Both the position numbers and the translations under genes were made by a program. The notes under the pieces were generated by a model, which did not search any database, was not told the origin of the DNA, and was given only the letters and a program-made list of their open reading frames with translations. Shown one piece after another: positions 22,345 to 34,366 of a DNA stretch of 64,000 bases. Numbering within the stretch: the first letter of the stretch is position 1; every line of letters begins with the position of its first letter. This DNA comes from Botryosphaeria dothidea (taxonomy: Eukaryota > Ascomycota > Dothideomycetes > Botryosphaeriales > Botryosphaeriaceae), in NCBI GenBank assembly GCA_011503125.2, contig WWBZ02000051.1, positions 186,001-250,000 of the forward strand, read 5' to 3'.

Positions 22345-25300
22345 TTACATATAAAACATCGAATCCCTCAACCTCTCATGCACCCTCACATCATCCTCGC
22401 CCACCCCACCTTCCCCGCCCTCCACGCTCGACCCCGCCGCCGAGCTCTCAAACACATCGCTCAAGTAGCACCGGCCGCGCTCGCACGCAATATCCGCATA
22501 GTACGCCGGCGGGCAGTAACTCACGGCCTTGGTCGCGCGTCCGAACAGGTAGCACAGCTGGAGCGTCAGGTCCTCGAGAACATCGCTCACGTTCTTGCAG
22601 CCAGGGGGAAACGGCGCCTTGCCGTTGTACTTGGCGCGCAGGATCTCGTCCAGCACGACGTAGTAGTGGGCAGGGCGCGCGGTGCCCTGCAGCGCGGCGT
22701 GCGGCTGGAGGTAGAAGTCCCACTCGCGCGCGTGGGTGACGCCGCGGTCGACGACGGTGCCGGGCTTGGTGTTGGAGGAGCGGTCGGCGTCGCCGACGCT
22801 GGTCGGGTAGAAGCGCGTGTGGTGGCGCTTGCCGACGACGACGACCGTCAGGCGCGGCAGGCCGCGCTTGGTGTCGGCGGGCGGGTAGAGCTGCTTGCAG
22901 GCGTCGCGCAGCTGCGGGATCTCGGCCGAGGTGAGCTGCGCGTATTGCCCCTCCGACACGCCGTCGCGGTAGACGAGGATATTCTCCGGGAGCGAGGCGT
23001 GCTTGCCCTTCGTCTGCCATAGGCGCAGGCGCGTTTTGAGCATCGCGCCGAGCGAGGAGACCATTTCTTGGCGCGCGGTCGATTGGATTGAGAGGGTTGC
23101 GGGCCATTGGCCGAGGCGCTTGTCGACGCTGGCGACCATGGCGGCGATGCTGGGGGCGGTGGAGCGCGAGTCCGGGGACGGGTGCGTGACGTCGATGCCG
23201 ACGACCATGGTTTTGTCCATGTCGAGGTGGGAGGTCTCGATGGTGTGGTTGACGCCGCCGAGCTTGAGGTTGAACTTGAGGGCGACGTTGCGGAAGTATT
23301 GGTCTTGGCCGCGCTCCTTGGAGAACTTGCTGCCGTCGGCGCAGATGGTGTGGACGCCGTACTTGACGTCGCCGAGGCGCTTGATGCGGTTGTAGACGGG
23401 CAGCTTCTTGTTGATGCCCGGGAAGACGATGAACATGAGGTCCAGCGCCTTGGATGCGCGCTCGAACATGGCGTCCAGCTGCGGGTCGTCCTCGTGTTGG
23501 ATCATGAGCCTCTTGCCCGCCATTGGCGGCTCGACAGGAACGCCGGTCTCCTTCAGCGCAGTGTGGAAGTTGCCCATCAATGGCTTCAGGTCGGCCTCGG
23601 AGATGGTGTCGTGCAGACCAGGCATGGAGAGGAGCAGGTATGACCACTTCTTCAGAGGAGTGCCCGAGGTGTGGAACTGCACATTCAGCAGATTCCAGGA
23701 CCCGGAGTGCAGCTTAGGGGTCCTGCCCTGCTTGTACAAGACCTTTGGCTCGTTCAAAATACGGCCTTGGACGGTGATCAAAGATTTGGGAACCGTGATG
23801 CCGAACTGGGCCTGCTCGGAGTGTAAGCATTCAGAATCAGTACCAGAGAGATTTCACCTACCAATTGAAGGTTTCCTTCCTGGCTGAGTCCGACGGTCTG
23901 GTAGCCATCATTGACGATGAGATTGGCATTCTGGTACGGCTGGCGGACAGCAGCCTTGATCATCTGTGCCGTCTGATCGCCGTCGAGCTTCGCTTTGGAC
24001 GGCTGGGCGGGCATGACCACGCCAACTTCCGGAGGTAGGTAAGTAGGGCTGTCGACTGTACCGACATTGACCACGGGAAGCGAAGGGTCTGCGATCTTTC
24101 TTCCGTAGGCTAAAACTCGTTAAAATCATGGGATGCACAGTGAAACAAGCGGGGCTTACATTGGACAAAGAAGTCGTAGACGCTGATGTAGCGTCCACCA
24201 GAGGAAGCTTCCGGCTTTGCAGGGCCAGCAGCCTTTCCCTTCCCTTTTCCCTTCCCTTTTCCCTTCCCAGAACCTTGAGAAGTCTGAGGAGCGCTGTCCA
24301 TCCAGAACTCGACATCCTTCGGGCCAGCACCGTAGGCCTTGACCCTAGGAGGATGTTCCAGGCGACGGCCGTCGTATTTGTTGGCAAAGGCAGCGACGGT
24401 CTTGACTCGGATCAGAACCCTGCCCGACTTGTTCTTCTTCTCTGGCAGATGGGTGGTCCTGATCTTGATCTTCTTCAGGAACTTCTCCAGACGGGCTTTG
24501 TTGTGCACTCCGTACTTGCGCATCAGCTGGTCAAGTGGTATGTTCTGGAAGAAGGCGGCATAGCTGACATTGACGTTGACCAGGACGCGGCAGGTGGCCA
24601 TGCGGACGCTGGAGAAGAATCCCCTCATGGCATCCAAGCCAGTTCCGAGGTCGAGTTTTTCAGCGCCTTGTCCGTAAGAGAAAGTCTTAGCCTTGCCGAT
24701 AGCGGCAAGGTTGGCAGTGGACTTGGCGTGGTGGTTCAAAAAGATGTTGAAAGCTTGGGTGATGGCACCCTGGTCGGCATACTGAGTGCCCATGTTGGAC
24801 GAGGTCAGGAAGTTGAGAAGCTCGCTGACGGCCAAACTGTTGGTGAACTTGACGCGGACCTTGTACTCGCGGGCATTGGGGAGCGGGTCATCCTCACCCT
24901 CAGCGCGGTACGTGATGTTGACGATGATCTCGTCCCTGTCCAGCTTCTTCCGGGCTATGAGGGTGGATTTGTAGTCGGTGACGAGGTCGGCGCTGACCGG
25001 CTTCAGCTCCGGGGATTCGAGCAGGAGCCTAACGAGTTGCTCTTGCTTCTTTCCCTTTTCCTCAGGAGCGACGGCGATGTCGTAGCGATGAAGCAGCAGG
25101 TCCTTCTGCGGAACGAGCTCGAAATAGTTGGCCCAGAGAGTGACGGGAGTGCCTCTGGTGCCAAAGCCCGGCCGGCGAGGGAATCCATCGGTCAACGACA
25201 GGTTCCCGAGGCCCTGGGTGCCGCCGGCGGCCTTCTGGATGGCGTTCTCGGTGTCGGTGACATTAGCATCGGGTTTGGGGATGGTGTTGGTCGGGTTTCT

Positions 25301-25590
25301 GAACGCGTGTCAGCCATCAGAGCGCGTCGCGACAAACGCGTCGGCGACACCACTCACGTGTAGACCTGCGCAGCTCCGCCCCTTCCACCACCTCCTCCGC
25401 GTCCGCCACGGAATGCTCCTCGATCTCCTCCGCCACGGAACCCTCCTCGATCGCCTCCGCCGCGGAACTGTTGGCCCTGATGGCCTCCGCGCGCGGGTCC
25501 ACCACGGTCGCCACCGCCGGAGAAGGCTCCACGGTCGGCAAAGCCGCCTCCTCGGCCGCGGCCGCCTCTTCCTCCGCCTCTGTTGGACAT
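22345..25590 (-). CDS. Argonaute (QDE-2-like)
   Basis: Four exons (25590-25358, 25298-24160, 24109-23862, 23811-22345) give 1028 aa. Argonautes bind small RNAs and silence matching transcripts; in fungi they act in quelling-type defence. Seen: an N-terminal Gly/Arg-rich tail with RGG boxes (residues 2-75), the N and linker regions, a PAZ-region VYDFF, a Lys-Gly repeat insert just before it, then the PIWI domain with GIDVTHP near residue 745, VYRDGVSEGQ near 823, and AYYADIACERGR near 978. The last catalytic position is Asp in place of His, an allowed DEDX variant, so slicing is expected. All four exons join in phase. Confidence 0.95.
24232..24268 (-). repeat. 12-bp minisatellite encoding Lys-Gly repeat in Argonaute
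   Basis: Tandem copies of a unit that reads CCCTTCCCTTTT on the plus strand encode alternating Gly-Lys residues (about six pairs) within the Argonaute coding exon. The unit length is a multiple of three, so copy-number change keeps frame. Confidence 0.85.
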
Positions 25591-26546
25591 TCTGGCCGGA
25601 TCTGTCCTTGTGACTATGAATACAACTTGTGGAGTGTGGGTGAGATGCTAATGCAGTGTCTTGCCGCCAAAGCGGGGTAGAGAGGGTGAAAAGTCAGGCG
25701 GTTGCTGTGTAACGACGACAAGACGCCGAGTCATGACATGACGAAAGCCAGTCCAACACGAGCAATGTTCGCGAACGGACCACTGTGATGCCATCCATTG
25801 GCCTTATCCTTCCACTTGTTCAGTAATATCAAAAACGCGAATGAGGACTGTCTTCTCCAGGAAACTGACGATACTACACATGGTGCTGTGTTGCATTGCC
25901 TGTTTTTGCAGCTGGTTGTTATCGCTGGTGTCCTACCCGGCGATCTTAACAACGAAGAGCGCACAGTTGGGACGAAGAAGTCTGGGCTCTCATACACGCT
26001 TGTTGTGCAACTCTGAGATCAGAGCTTGGCTGTTCTGTTTGGAAAGTCTTTGCGGATAATTATTCTGTCCTCAAACAAACTGGCGCGCCTCTTGCAAGGC
26101 CACGCATTGAGGAAGATGCTTTATCAGTCGACTCATCCGCCAAGTCCGAGATCAATTTACGGACTGGTGCTACGTCTTGGATCGGTTGGCGGCGTCTTCG
26201 TTTGGAAATTCTCGAGTCTGAACACAAGCGGCTTGAGGGGGAAGGAAGATGTGTCCCTGAAGATAAAACACTGGGATGAACAGCTCTAAGGACCCAACCA
26301 AAAGCCAACTACATTTCAGAGACTCATCTGTACATGAGCATATCTCGTAATCCTCCACACCTCCGAACACTTTTCAAAAGATTCAACAGAAGGAGACTGC
26401 ATGATAATGTACGGCTAAATTGGTAAGGGACATTCTATCGGAACAATGGAACCTTCCATTGGAGAACAGAAACTCGAATTGAATAACAGTCTCGAGAATT
26501 CTAATCTCCAGATTGCCCAATCGCGCCCCGCTACATCAAGCCCATC
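25591..26546. other. intergenic, Argonaute promoter
   Basis: Upstream of Argonaute and 3' flank of the alcohol dehydrogenase. A short frame at 25841 with a hydrophobic stretch is the only ATG frame of note and is unsupported. Confidence 0.5.
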
Positions 26547-27735
26547 CTAATCGAAATGAATAAACACCTTCAACTCCTCTTGTCGATTGAACCTCTCATA
26601 ATACTCCGGCGCCTCCTCAATCCCAATCTCCGCCGACCGTATAAAACTCGGATCCGCCTTGCCGCTGCCAATCAACGCCACCAACTCCCTCGCCACGAGC
26701 TTCGGATCGACCGGGCCCGCACCCATCCGCAGTCCCTTACTGAAGAAGTCCGAGATCGGAAACGTGACGTTCGGGCTGATCGAGCTCCCGTTCGGCGACC
26801 CCGGCGCGTCCGGCTGCGCCATATACACGCCAGCCACGCCGACCCCCCCGCGGACGTGCGTGACGGCGACCATGTTGCCAATCACCTCGTCCTCCTGGTG
26901 CTCGAGCCGCCCGTTCAGGCACTCCATCCCCACCGCGTCGACCGCCCTCATCACGCCCGCCGGCTCCTGCGCCAGGATCGACGCCACCGGATCGGAGTCC
27001 ACGAAGCTGACCGGCACCGCGCCGATGCTCGCCGCGCGCTCGAGGCGCTGCGCCACGTGGTCGACGCTGTAGACGCGCGGGGCGCCGCGCAGGAGGGCCG
27101 AGTACGCGGCGAGCAGGCCGACGGGCCCGGCGCCGAAGACGGCGACGGTGTCGCCGGGCGCGAAGCCGGCGTAGTCGAGGGCGGTCCAGGCGGTGCCGAA
27201 GATGTCGGAGACGGTGAGGTAGGATTGCTCGATGGTGCGGTTGGTGGTGGCGGGCGTGAGGGGGATGGGGATGAGGTTGGCGTCGGCGGCGCGGACGTTG
27301 ACGAATTCGGCTGCGGGCCGCTTGTTCAGTGTCGTGTCTTGTGCGTTGACTGGGCTACTTACATTGGAGACCGCCGGATAGCGCGGCGCCGTTGCCGAAG
27401 AACTCGAGTTCGGTGGGCTCCAACTCCAGTTGGCCGTGGCCGACGGTGTCGGGGATGATCACGTAGTCGCCGACGGACAGAGAGGAGACGGCACTTCCGA
27501 TTTCTGAGATGTAGCCGATAGCTTCGTGGCCCATGTTCCAGGGAGGGGTACCGCCGGATACACCGCGGTAGACATGGAGGTCTGAGCCGCAGATAGCAGA
27601 GGTGGTGATTTTGACAATGGCATCTGTCTCGTTTCCGATTGTTGGCATCGGGAGATCCTGGACCGTCATTTCGAATGGCACGCCTGCGTAGACAACGCCA
27701 CGCATTGTGGCATTGGCGGTAACGTTGAGTGACAT
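26547..27735 (-). CDS. zinc-type alcohol dehydrogenase (formaldehyde dehydrogenase-like)
   Basis: Two exons (27735-27363, 27310-26547) give 378 aa. The protein is a medium-chain NAD(P)-dependent dehydrogenase. Seen: AICGSDLHVYRG with the catalytic-zinc Cys, GHEAIG with the second ligand, GDYVIIP, and a Rossmann motif VFGAGPVGLLAAYSA near residue 180. The Cys-rich structural-zinc loop is absent; the equivalent stretch (DTVGHGQLELEP) has no Cys. The C-terminal DAVGMECLNG resembles glutathione-independent formaldehyde dehydrogenase-like members. An ATG at 27852 would add 39 residues in frame; I prefer 27735 because homologs begin just before MRGVVY. The substrate is open. Confidence 0.88.
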
Positions 27736-29016
27736 TTCAAAGAAGATTCCGTCGATAATGGTTGGTAGTGAGGGTAAGATCCAATCGATGGGATGTAGAC
27801 TACAGCAGAGGCCGATGCCAGTGATGGACAACAACGGAGCTTTCTTGAGCATCTTTATACCATTCTCTCAAGTCAACGACGCGCAATGCAAACGCCATAC
27901 TAGCGTACTCGTGCGCATACCAAGGTGGCTAAGCTGTACCTTGCGTCTTGGCGTCCAGGAATGGGAGCGAATATACCTCATGTCTCTCGGAAGCCGAATC
28001 GATGATCAGGAATCAGGAGACCATCGACGTAGATGCTCAGGGCAAGGCTCTCGCGCTTGGGAACACATGTGCTACTATGTGGAGCTTTTTTGTCTTCTAC
28101 ATCATCTTTTCCCAATACCGCCTCCACATCATTTCGTGCTTTCCATTCTCTCGGGCACAGATGCCTCACTGCATTGACTGATCTGACCTTGCGAGTTGAA
28201 GACACCAGACGTCGATGCTACCCCAGGGAGGAAGGAGTCGATTGCACAGCCATAAGTGAAACGGATATAGGACTTAACTCGGCTCGAAACGTCACTGGAC
28301 GAATCATCGTACAGGTAGCAGTGGTACTATCGTGCTACATGTCTACTTGCATAATTAGCCGAAGATGCTCCTCGGCCGGTGCCAAGCACAATCATACGTC
28401 ATGTTATTTGAAGACTACGGCCTAAGCAGTTCTGCGAAGTAAGGACTGAGCGCTCGGAAAGAAATCAATGGAACCCGCAATCGGACTATGGGGCTAGAAG
28501 TGGGCTCAAGTGCAAGCCCAGCCGGTTACGGGAAACAAGATGTTTCGGTGAGATCCGTGTTGGCGATACATATTGTAGTCAAATTGCATAGTGATATTCC
28601 AAGAATACGTAACAGTGTTCATCCATTTACCTCCATACTTCTCGTGTCTGTGACATGTGGAGCTCAGTGACTCACCGAATGTGCCCCCGGCTGATTCTCT
28701 AGAGATATTTACGATTTATAAGAGGGGCTAGCTTAGACGTCCAGACAGATACTATAAGACATGTGCATACCACCAACGAATGGTCGCATAAAGATTGAAC
28801 TTTTCATGTTCCCCCAAACTTTGTTCAACCCGTCAGAAAATTGCACCGAGAGGCCGTTCTTCGCCTCGTCGGGTCAGTGCGGCGTGCGAAAGTTTTGATT
28901 GGACGGATCTGTCTGACAGCCAAAGCATAGCCTGCTCTTGCTCTGTGGCTCACCCTGTGCATTCGGCTGGTGTGAATAAGATCTAATATAATACACGAAT
29001 TCACTAGTCTGCGGAA
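27736..29016. other. intergenic
   Basis: 1.3 kb upstream of the dehydrogenase. A 130-codon ATG frame at 28033 (+) has no recognisable features and no splice support. Nothing else seen. Confidence 0.5.
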
Positions 29017-30067
29017 TCAGCCGCTTTTCTCCATCTTCCCCATAGCCGCATGATACGGGCAGCCCGGCCAATGCGCGGCGTGCGTCTTCGCAAAGAACGT
29101 CCCAAACCGCTGATCAACCTCCCGGAGACCCTTCTGGCGTTCCTTCTTCTCCCCCTGATCCATGATCTCCATCCCAGGCCACCACGCCTGCTCCGGGCTC
29201 GGATCGGGCAGCAGCGTCTCCACGACCCAAAACATAACCCCGACAACCCACACGATAACCACCTTAAGCACTGGATTGATAGGCTCAATCTTATGCACCC
29301 TCAGCGTCGACGGCAAGCTCAGCGCGATCGGCATCGCCCTCCCCAGCCAGCGCAAGCCGCTCGGGAAATACCTGAAGCCGAACTGGCTGTAAATCGCCTC
29401 CGCAACGAGGTGCCCCTGCTCGGTCCCCTCCCGCGGCGCGTTCTCGAACGCCTCGCAGTACGCCACCGTCTCGTCCCACGTCTCCGGGTAGCCGTGCAGG
29501 TGGCTGCCGTCCTCGGTGACGAAGTAGCGGCCCATCTCGCGCCAGAAGATGTGCGCGGCGACCTTCTGCTTGTCGGACCAGCCGCGCAGGCCGAGGCGCA
29601 GGCGCAGGCGGTGCACGAGGATCGCGCTGAAGGCGAGCGTGTAGATGTAGTCCTCGTTGTCCATGAAGCGGCCCGGGTACTTGGACGCCCAGTGCGCGTG
29701 CAGGCGGTTGATGCCGTCGATCGACTTCTGGGTGCGCGCGTCGGAGGGCCCGTAGTACCACCACAGCGCGTTGTTGTTTTGCGTCTCTTCTTCACGTTGG
29801 GTGGCTTTGTGCAGAACCTGCCGAGGATTTTTGTTAGGATGACGAGGACGGGGTTGGGGAGGATGGACGTACCTTGCCGCCGTCCTCTCGCCATACGACT
29901 TCGGCGCCGTGCGGGGTGACGACGAAGTTGGGGAAGGTGAGGGCGTAGATGAGGTTGTTGGCGAAATCGTTGAGGCCGTATCCGGTAGAGAGGCGATAGA
30001 TTCTTTCGTAGTCGGTGTAAGGGTCGAGGCTTTCGATCTCCTTGCTGATCCAATGATAGGGTGCCAT
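29017..30067 (-). CDS. MpaB/DUF2236-type ER-bound oxygenase-like protein
   Basis: Two exons (30067-29873, 29817-29017) give 331 aa. The family (latex-clearing protein / MpaB) uses a b-type heme to cleave C=C bonds; in fungi it is linked to meroterpenoid tailoring and is anchored in the ER. Seen: ALWWYYGPSDAR, ILVHRLRLRLG, a hydrophobic helix VVIVWVVGVMFWVVETLL near residue 270, and the conserved DEDYIY-type region. Intron 1 falls after DGGK. No other biosynthetic gene adjoins it, so the substrate is unknown. Family call is by overall pattern and may be refined. Confidence 0.75.
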
Positions 30068-31846
30068 GCTGAAAATTATCTTAAGCGTAAATAGATTATT
30101 GCAGGGGAATATTGTGTGGCTTGATGGAGGCTGGAATTGACTGATTCGGGGACTGAATTTTGAGTTCGTTATAGATGAGGATGAAGTGGTGATATACTGT
30201 TTCCGGTAATTGCCATTCCATCCGATCCATCCCCGGTGGTGTTCATTGGTCAATTTCGGCCGAGTCGTTCCGTGCATACCAGATCACCATGCCCACCCCC
30301 GCACTACGCTTTGAACTGCGCCTCAGTGGCTAAGCCTAGGAAGTGCTAAAATTAATGTAAGGCGGGGCTGTAAAAGCTTTTATATAAGTCTTTGTATAAC
30401 CTTTATAGCTGTAGCTGTTAAGAATACAGCCCTGTTCTGTGTTGGGCACTCACCTGTCCTGGACAGGGGAGTAAGCGAGCTAGTCCGGGCGTTCCCGAAT
30501 GGGCTTAGTGTAGCACGTGATCCACGCATATATCTTCTACGTGTCGGATCAGTAGGTAGAAAGAATTGAACGTCTCATTTTAGACCACTGCGTACCCACA
30601 TATTTACAACAGTAGCCTTGCTTTCCCCCGTAGTTGTTTGGCGAGTCGATTTCGGGCGTTCGTCTAATAATAGAATAGAGCCTTGCAATTCACTAAGACT
30701 GTCGATTAGTTTTGTGGTGATGAAGCCACTTGTATGTTCCTTTTCTTACATGCTTTGACGTATCTATCTCAGCCTCGGTTCATCCTATGATGACTCCAAG
30801 CCCCGGTAATTTTCTAAGAGGCAATCCAAAGCGGAATGCCGATACTCGACGCTTAACGCCAGCCGCACCGTAGACTGGAATGGATCAAGTGCGAAGATCG
30901 TCGGCTTGTGAATCTATAAAATCCTAGCCGCCGAAGTCATGTGATTACCGCCCAGTTCCGGAAAGAAGACCTCTTTGGGTCTTTATACGGGCCAAACAAT
31001 CAATTTCCTACTATGCCATAAACCTGGACCCAAGCATTCTCGTGGCGAGGAACAGAGCGTCTAGTACCAAGCTGCTCTGTAAGATATTCTGGCAAATCTA
31101 TTCTAGGGTTTCCAAATCCAGGGCTAGGTCATGTCTCGAACATCCGATGTTTTGATTGGTTGGCAGCTCAAACATCAAATACCATGAGACCACCGGAGAC
31201 TTCGACGCTAGGTCTCTGGTTGTGCACAAAAGGGATTGGAAGCAGACGCAGGAAAATAATCAATCACATGTTTTTATACTTATAATCTGTACCCTAGATG
31301 CTCATCGAGTCATAACTTTTTTTTTTTTGGTTTGATTCCTGTAGCCATGATGATCCACAAGTCGATGATATATGGTACGGCGCAGCCTTCACAGGACCTG
31401 GGACAGACGGGAGAAAGGAACAAGCGGGGCGCAGACAGCGCCGGAGAAGATCCACCCGGAAAGATGGGGGTCACGTGACGCCCCACCGGTTCACCAGTTC
31501 ATGAGGGCTTGGCAGAATGAACTCCAGAACACCAGTTCAGATAGTTCAGACCACCCATAGAGATGAACTTCATGAACACAGATTGTAGATACTCTCCTAC
31601 GCGTATATAAACCACGCTCCTTAGATAGCTTGGACCTTCGTGGTCAACTTCAACGATAGAATCGCACTCTATTGGTAACAAGGCCTTCGCACGCAGTGCT
31701 CAGTCTTCAGTCGTCTACTCGTTCCTCACGCACCTCTTCTTGTACCCACTCAAGGAAAACTCCTCGACAGGTTTTCTCCCTCTTCGGTGTTTGGATCCTT
31801 AGAGGTAGAGGCCCGCTCGTTACAATATGGTACTGCCTCACCCCAT
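30068..31846. other. intergenic, AT-rich
   Basis: 1.8 kb with no supported gene. It contains a perfect 7-bp hairpin at 30453-30467 and a T-run near 31320. Some stretches look like worn repeat sequence, but I found no pair in the window. Confidence 0.5.
30453..30467. repeat. short perfect hairpin
   Basis: CCTGTCC-T-GGACAGG, arms of seven bases with a one-base loop. It lies in a gene-free stretch; function unknown. Confidence 0.5.
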
Positions 31847-32437
31847 TTAAACACATGTAACCTCCGTGATGTTGTAATCGCCCGTAGTGCCGCTCGATGG
31901 AGTGCTATTGGTCGAAATGAGCCAGGTACCAATCCAAGGCTCCAGAACGGCGGACAGCTCGTCAGTGGTCTCGTAGTCGGGAATGGTGTCGGCATAGAAG
32001 AAGACGGAGAACGGGTCATTGACGGTATGGGACCAGTTGCAGTAGCTCTGTTATGCCGATGAATCAGTACTGGATCAGACATATAGCATGATGCTTGTGT
32101 GATATCGGAAATACGGAGAAAGAGGAAGGTGTTTCGGAAGCGTGATCTGTGGTGGCGGAGGGTCCGGACTTACCGAGGAGAACCCGGACATGCCGGTGGA
32201 GTTGTTCCACTTAACCATTGTTCCTAAAAAGGCAAGTCAAAAAAAAAAAAGCGAGAACCATTTGGAAGGTGTGTACTCACTCATGAGGATGATCTCGGCA
32301 GGGTTAGCGGGTCTTTCGAGGGTGTTGTTGAGAGAGACGGTGCAGCCGCTGGAGCTGGCCCGCTCGGATAGAGCCGGTAGCGCAGCCACGGAAGTGGAGA
32401 GGGCAAACGCAGTAGCGGCGGCAATAGTGCAACGCAT
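31847..32437 (-). CDS. small secreted protein, spliced
   Basis: Three exons (32437-32281, 32223-32174, 32047-31847) give 135 aa with phase kept at both joins (A|GA, then phase 0). It begins with a clear signal peptide (MRCTIAAATAFALSTSVAA) and a possible propeptide ending near LSER. The mature part has only three Cys, several NxT/S sites, and Trp-rich segments such as KWNN, YCNWSH and EPWIGTW. I do not recognise a family; a small secreted or effector-like role is inferred. A TATATAAG element lies about 130 bases upstream. It is easily missed because no single exon is long. Confidence 0.7.
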
Positions 32438-34366
32438 CTTGAGGGATTCTAGAAGAAAAGGCGAAATAAGTAAGAGGGGTATCTTTTTCAGAGAAGTAAA
32501 CGGAGATGTTTGATGTTCGGTTGTTGGACTCAAACGAGAGCCGAGCCAAGGCGTCGGTGAGGGTACTCTTATATAAAAGGCACAGCGACAACGCAGCTGC
32601 CCATATCGGAATCCTGCTTCGGAACGCCAAAGCCTTCATCCCAGATATCCTTGGCAAGAAACACCGGGGTCGCGCACAATTTGGTGGCTTCGAGTCAAGC
32701 GAGTGGAACGCTCCGGCCTCTTTCCCAATCACGCGCAGCGTACAACGGCAGTGGCAGCGGCAGCGGCAGCGGCGCCCTGGTGCTCTGCCATGCGCCACCA
32801 TGATTAGACATCTGACCTATCAGAATTTGGCAGGTGCCGTGACGCCTATTACACTCCCCTATTATCACTTTCGCCGTTGGTTGGTCGCCGTCCGAGCATT
32901 CAGGCCGACTACGCACGCCCGTAGTCGTCACCTATTACCAGCCATTCTTGAGGCTGTGGCGTAGGTCTGTTCTATGAGCACGGAGCTAGGCAAAGCTGAA
33001 AAGTAGGGAAGAGCCGGCAATTGGCCGTGGTTTGTGTGGCGTACTAGATGACCAAATGAAGGAGGGCTGCAGGTACGTTGCTTGCATACGCATGCCGCTC
33101 GGCAGTAGTGGCCCACATGCATCCGGCACGCCAGTAACGGTGCTTGTTTCCGACTGGCGCAAGGGTAGAAGCCGGTGGCTGCAGATGCTGTGCGGCGACT
33201 GTGACACGCGCTGCTGGAAAGGCGGACCGTGCAGATGAGGTGCATTTGCAAACACTGACAAATCAGCAGTCCACCTCTCACGACAGCGGAACGAGACTGC
33301 GGAAATGGCGCGCGGACAGTGGGAGGCGTTCAGGAACGGCCTTAACTCTGTTCGTTGGGTGCTGCTGGGTCGGCGGGGGTGATTGAAACACTGGACCAAT
33401 CAGGGGCGCGCTGTGGTCCCTACTAGACCAGGCCACGCGTCTGGATGCCTGACATCACCGTGTTAATACAGCACCTTTAAGACACATGAAAAATGCCAAG
33501 CCGCCTACACCGATGCTTCTACAACAAATTCTTCACTGCCCCTCCGGCCTCGGCCGATTCCGCACGTGAACATTCAACACCGCCACCCGATCTTGCCGTC
33601 CTATCCTGACCCCGAGCTCCGGCTCGTCTTCCGTGCTGTGGACTGGAAAGTTTCTACCGCTGAACAGCGCATCCAAACTGCGGGCAGGATTTCAGCACTT
33701 CCAGGCTCCAACTCTGTTTCAGCCCTGTTGAGCCTTGTCATGCTTAACCCAGCTGGGCTCACCCTCTAAGCTTCTCTCGGCTTCTTCGGCAATGCCTTAG
33801 CAACCGGCTTCGTCAGCCTTGAGCGACACCAGTCTTCTTGGCTGCGTATAAGCCACTCGGCTTCACTTTGCCACAATTTCGTTATCAGATCTGAGAACCC
33901 GGGCTCCGATCAAAGGGTCCACGTAACGCAGGTTGTCTGCTTCGTCATCCTTTATGCCCTGTACGGCTTTACTCCCGGCATTGAGCACCACACGGACCCT
34001 GTTTCTCACATCCCCCACAAACGTCTCTTCTCAGCCTTATCCCCTACATCTGTTTCAGCCTTAACGGAACGCCGATGTGATGACGAGTCTAGACCACCTG
34101 CCGAAGCTCATCACGGATCTTTCCGCAAAGCCTCAGGCACCGGCTTCGTCATCTTCACATCCACTTCCGGAAAAGGGAATCACTTCCTTGCTTACATCCT
34201 CGACTAATCTCTGAATTTTCCTTCATCATCCCTCCTCATTATACGTTCCACGGACACAGCTCAGCTCTACTCAACAGAAGTAGCTCCTATGCAGTATCCA
34301 TTGCCGACGCTATTCACAACCCTAGCTCCAGTCCCTCCTCTGCCACCATCCCCCTTTCCCCCACAA
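32438..34366. other. intergenic
   Basis: 1.9 kb. It contains a short GGCAGC repeat near 32750-32775. The stretch from 33480 to 34250 is C/T-rich with short near-repeats of GGCTTCGTCA; no gene is supported. Confidence 0.45.
32568..32575 (-). promoter_or_regulatory. TATA box of small secreted protein
   Basis: TATATAAG on the minus strand, 131 bases before the start codon at 32437. Confidence 0.5.

Noticed and set aside
22225..23022. 265-codon frame antisense to the Argonaute PIWI exon
   Set aside because: Opposite-strand shadow, Arg/Ala-rich, no recognisable product.
24128..25363. 411-codon open frame antisense to Argonaute
   Set aside because: A shadow of biased codon use in the Argonaute exons; low-complexity Asp/Val-rich product with no domain.
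27736..27852. 39-residue N-terminal extension of the alcohol dehydrogenase
   Set aside because: In frame with an ATG, but homologs start near MRGVVY and the extension is not a convincing targeting signal.
28033..28425. 130-codon ATG frame
   Set aside because: No signal peptide of quality, no domain, and it lies in a promoter region.
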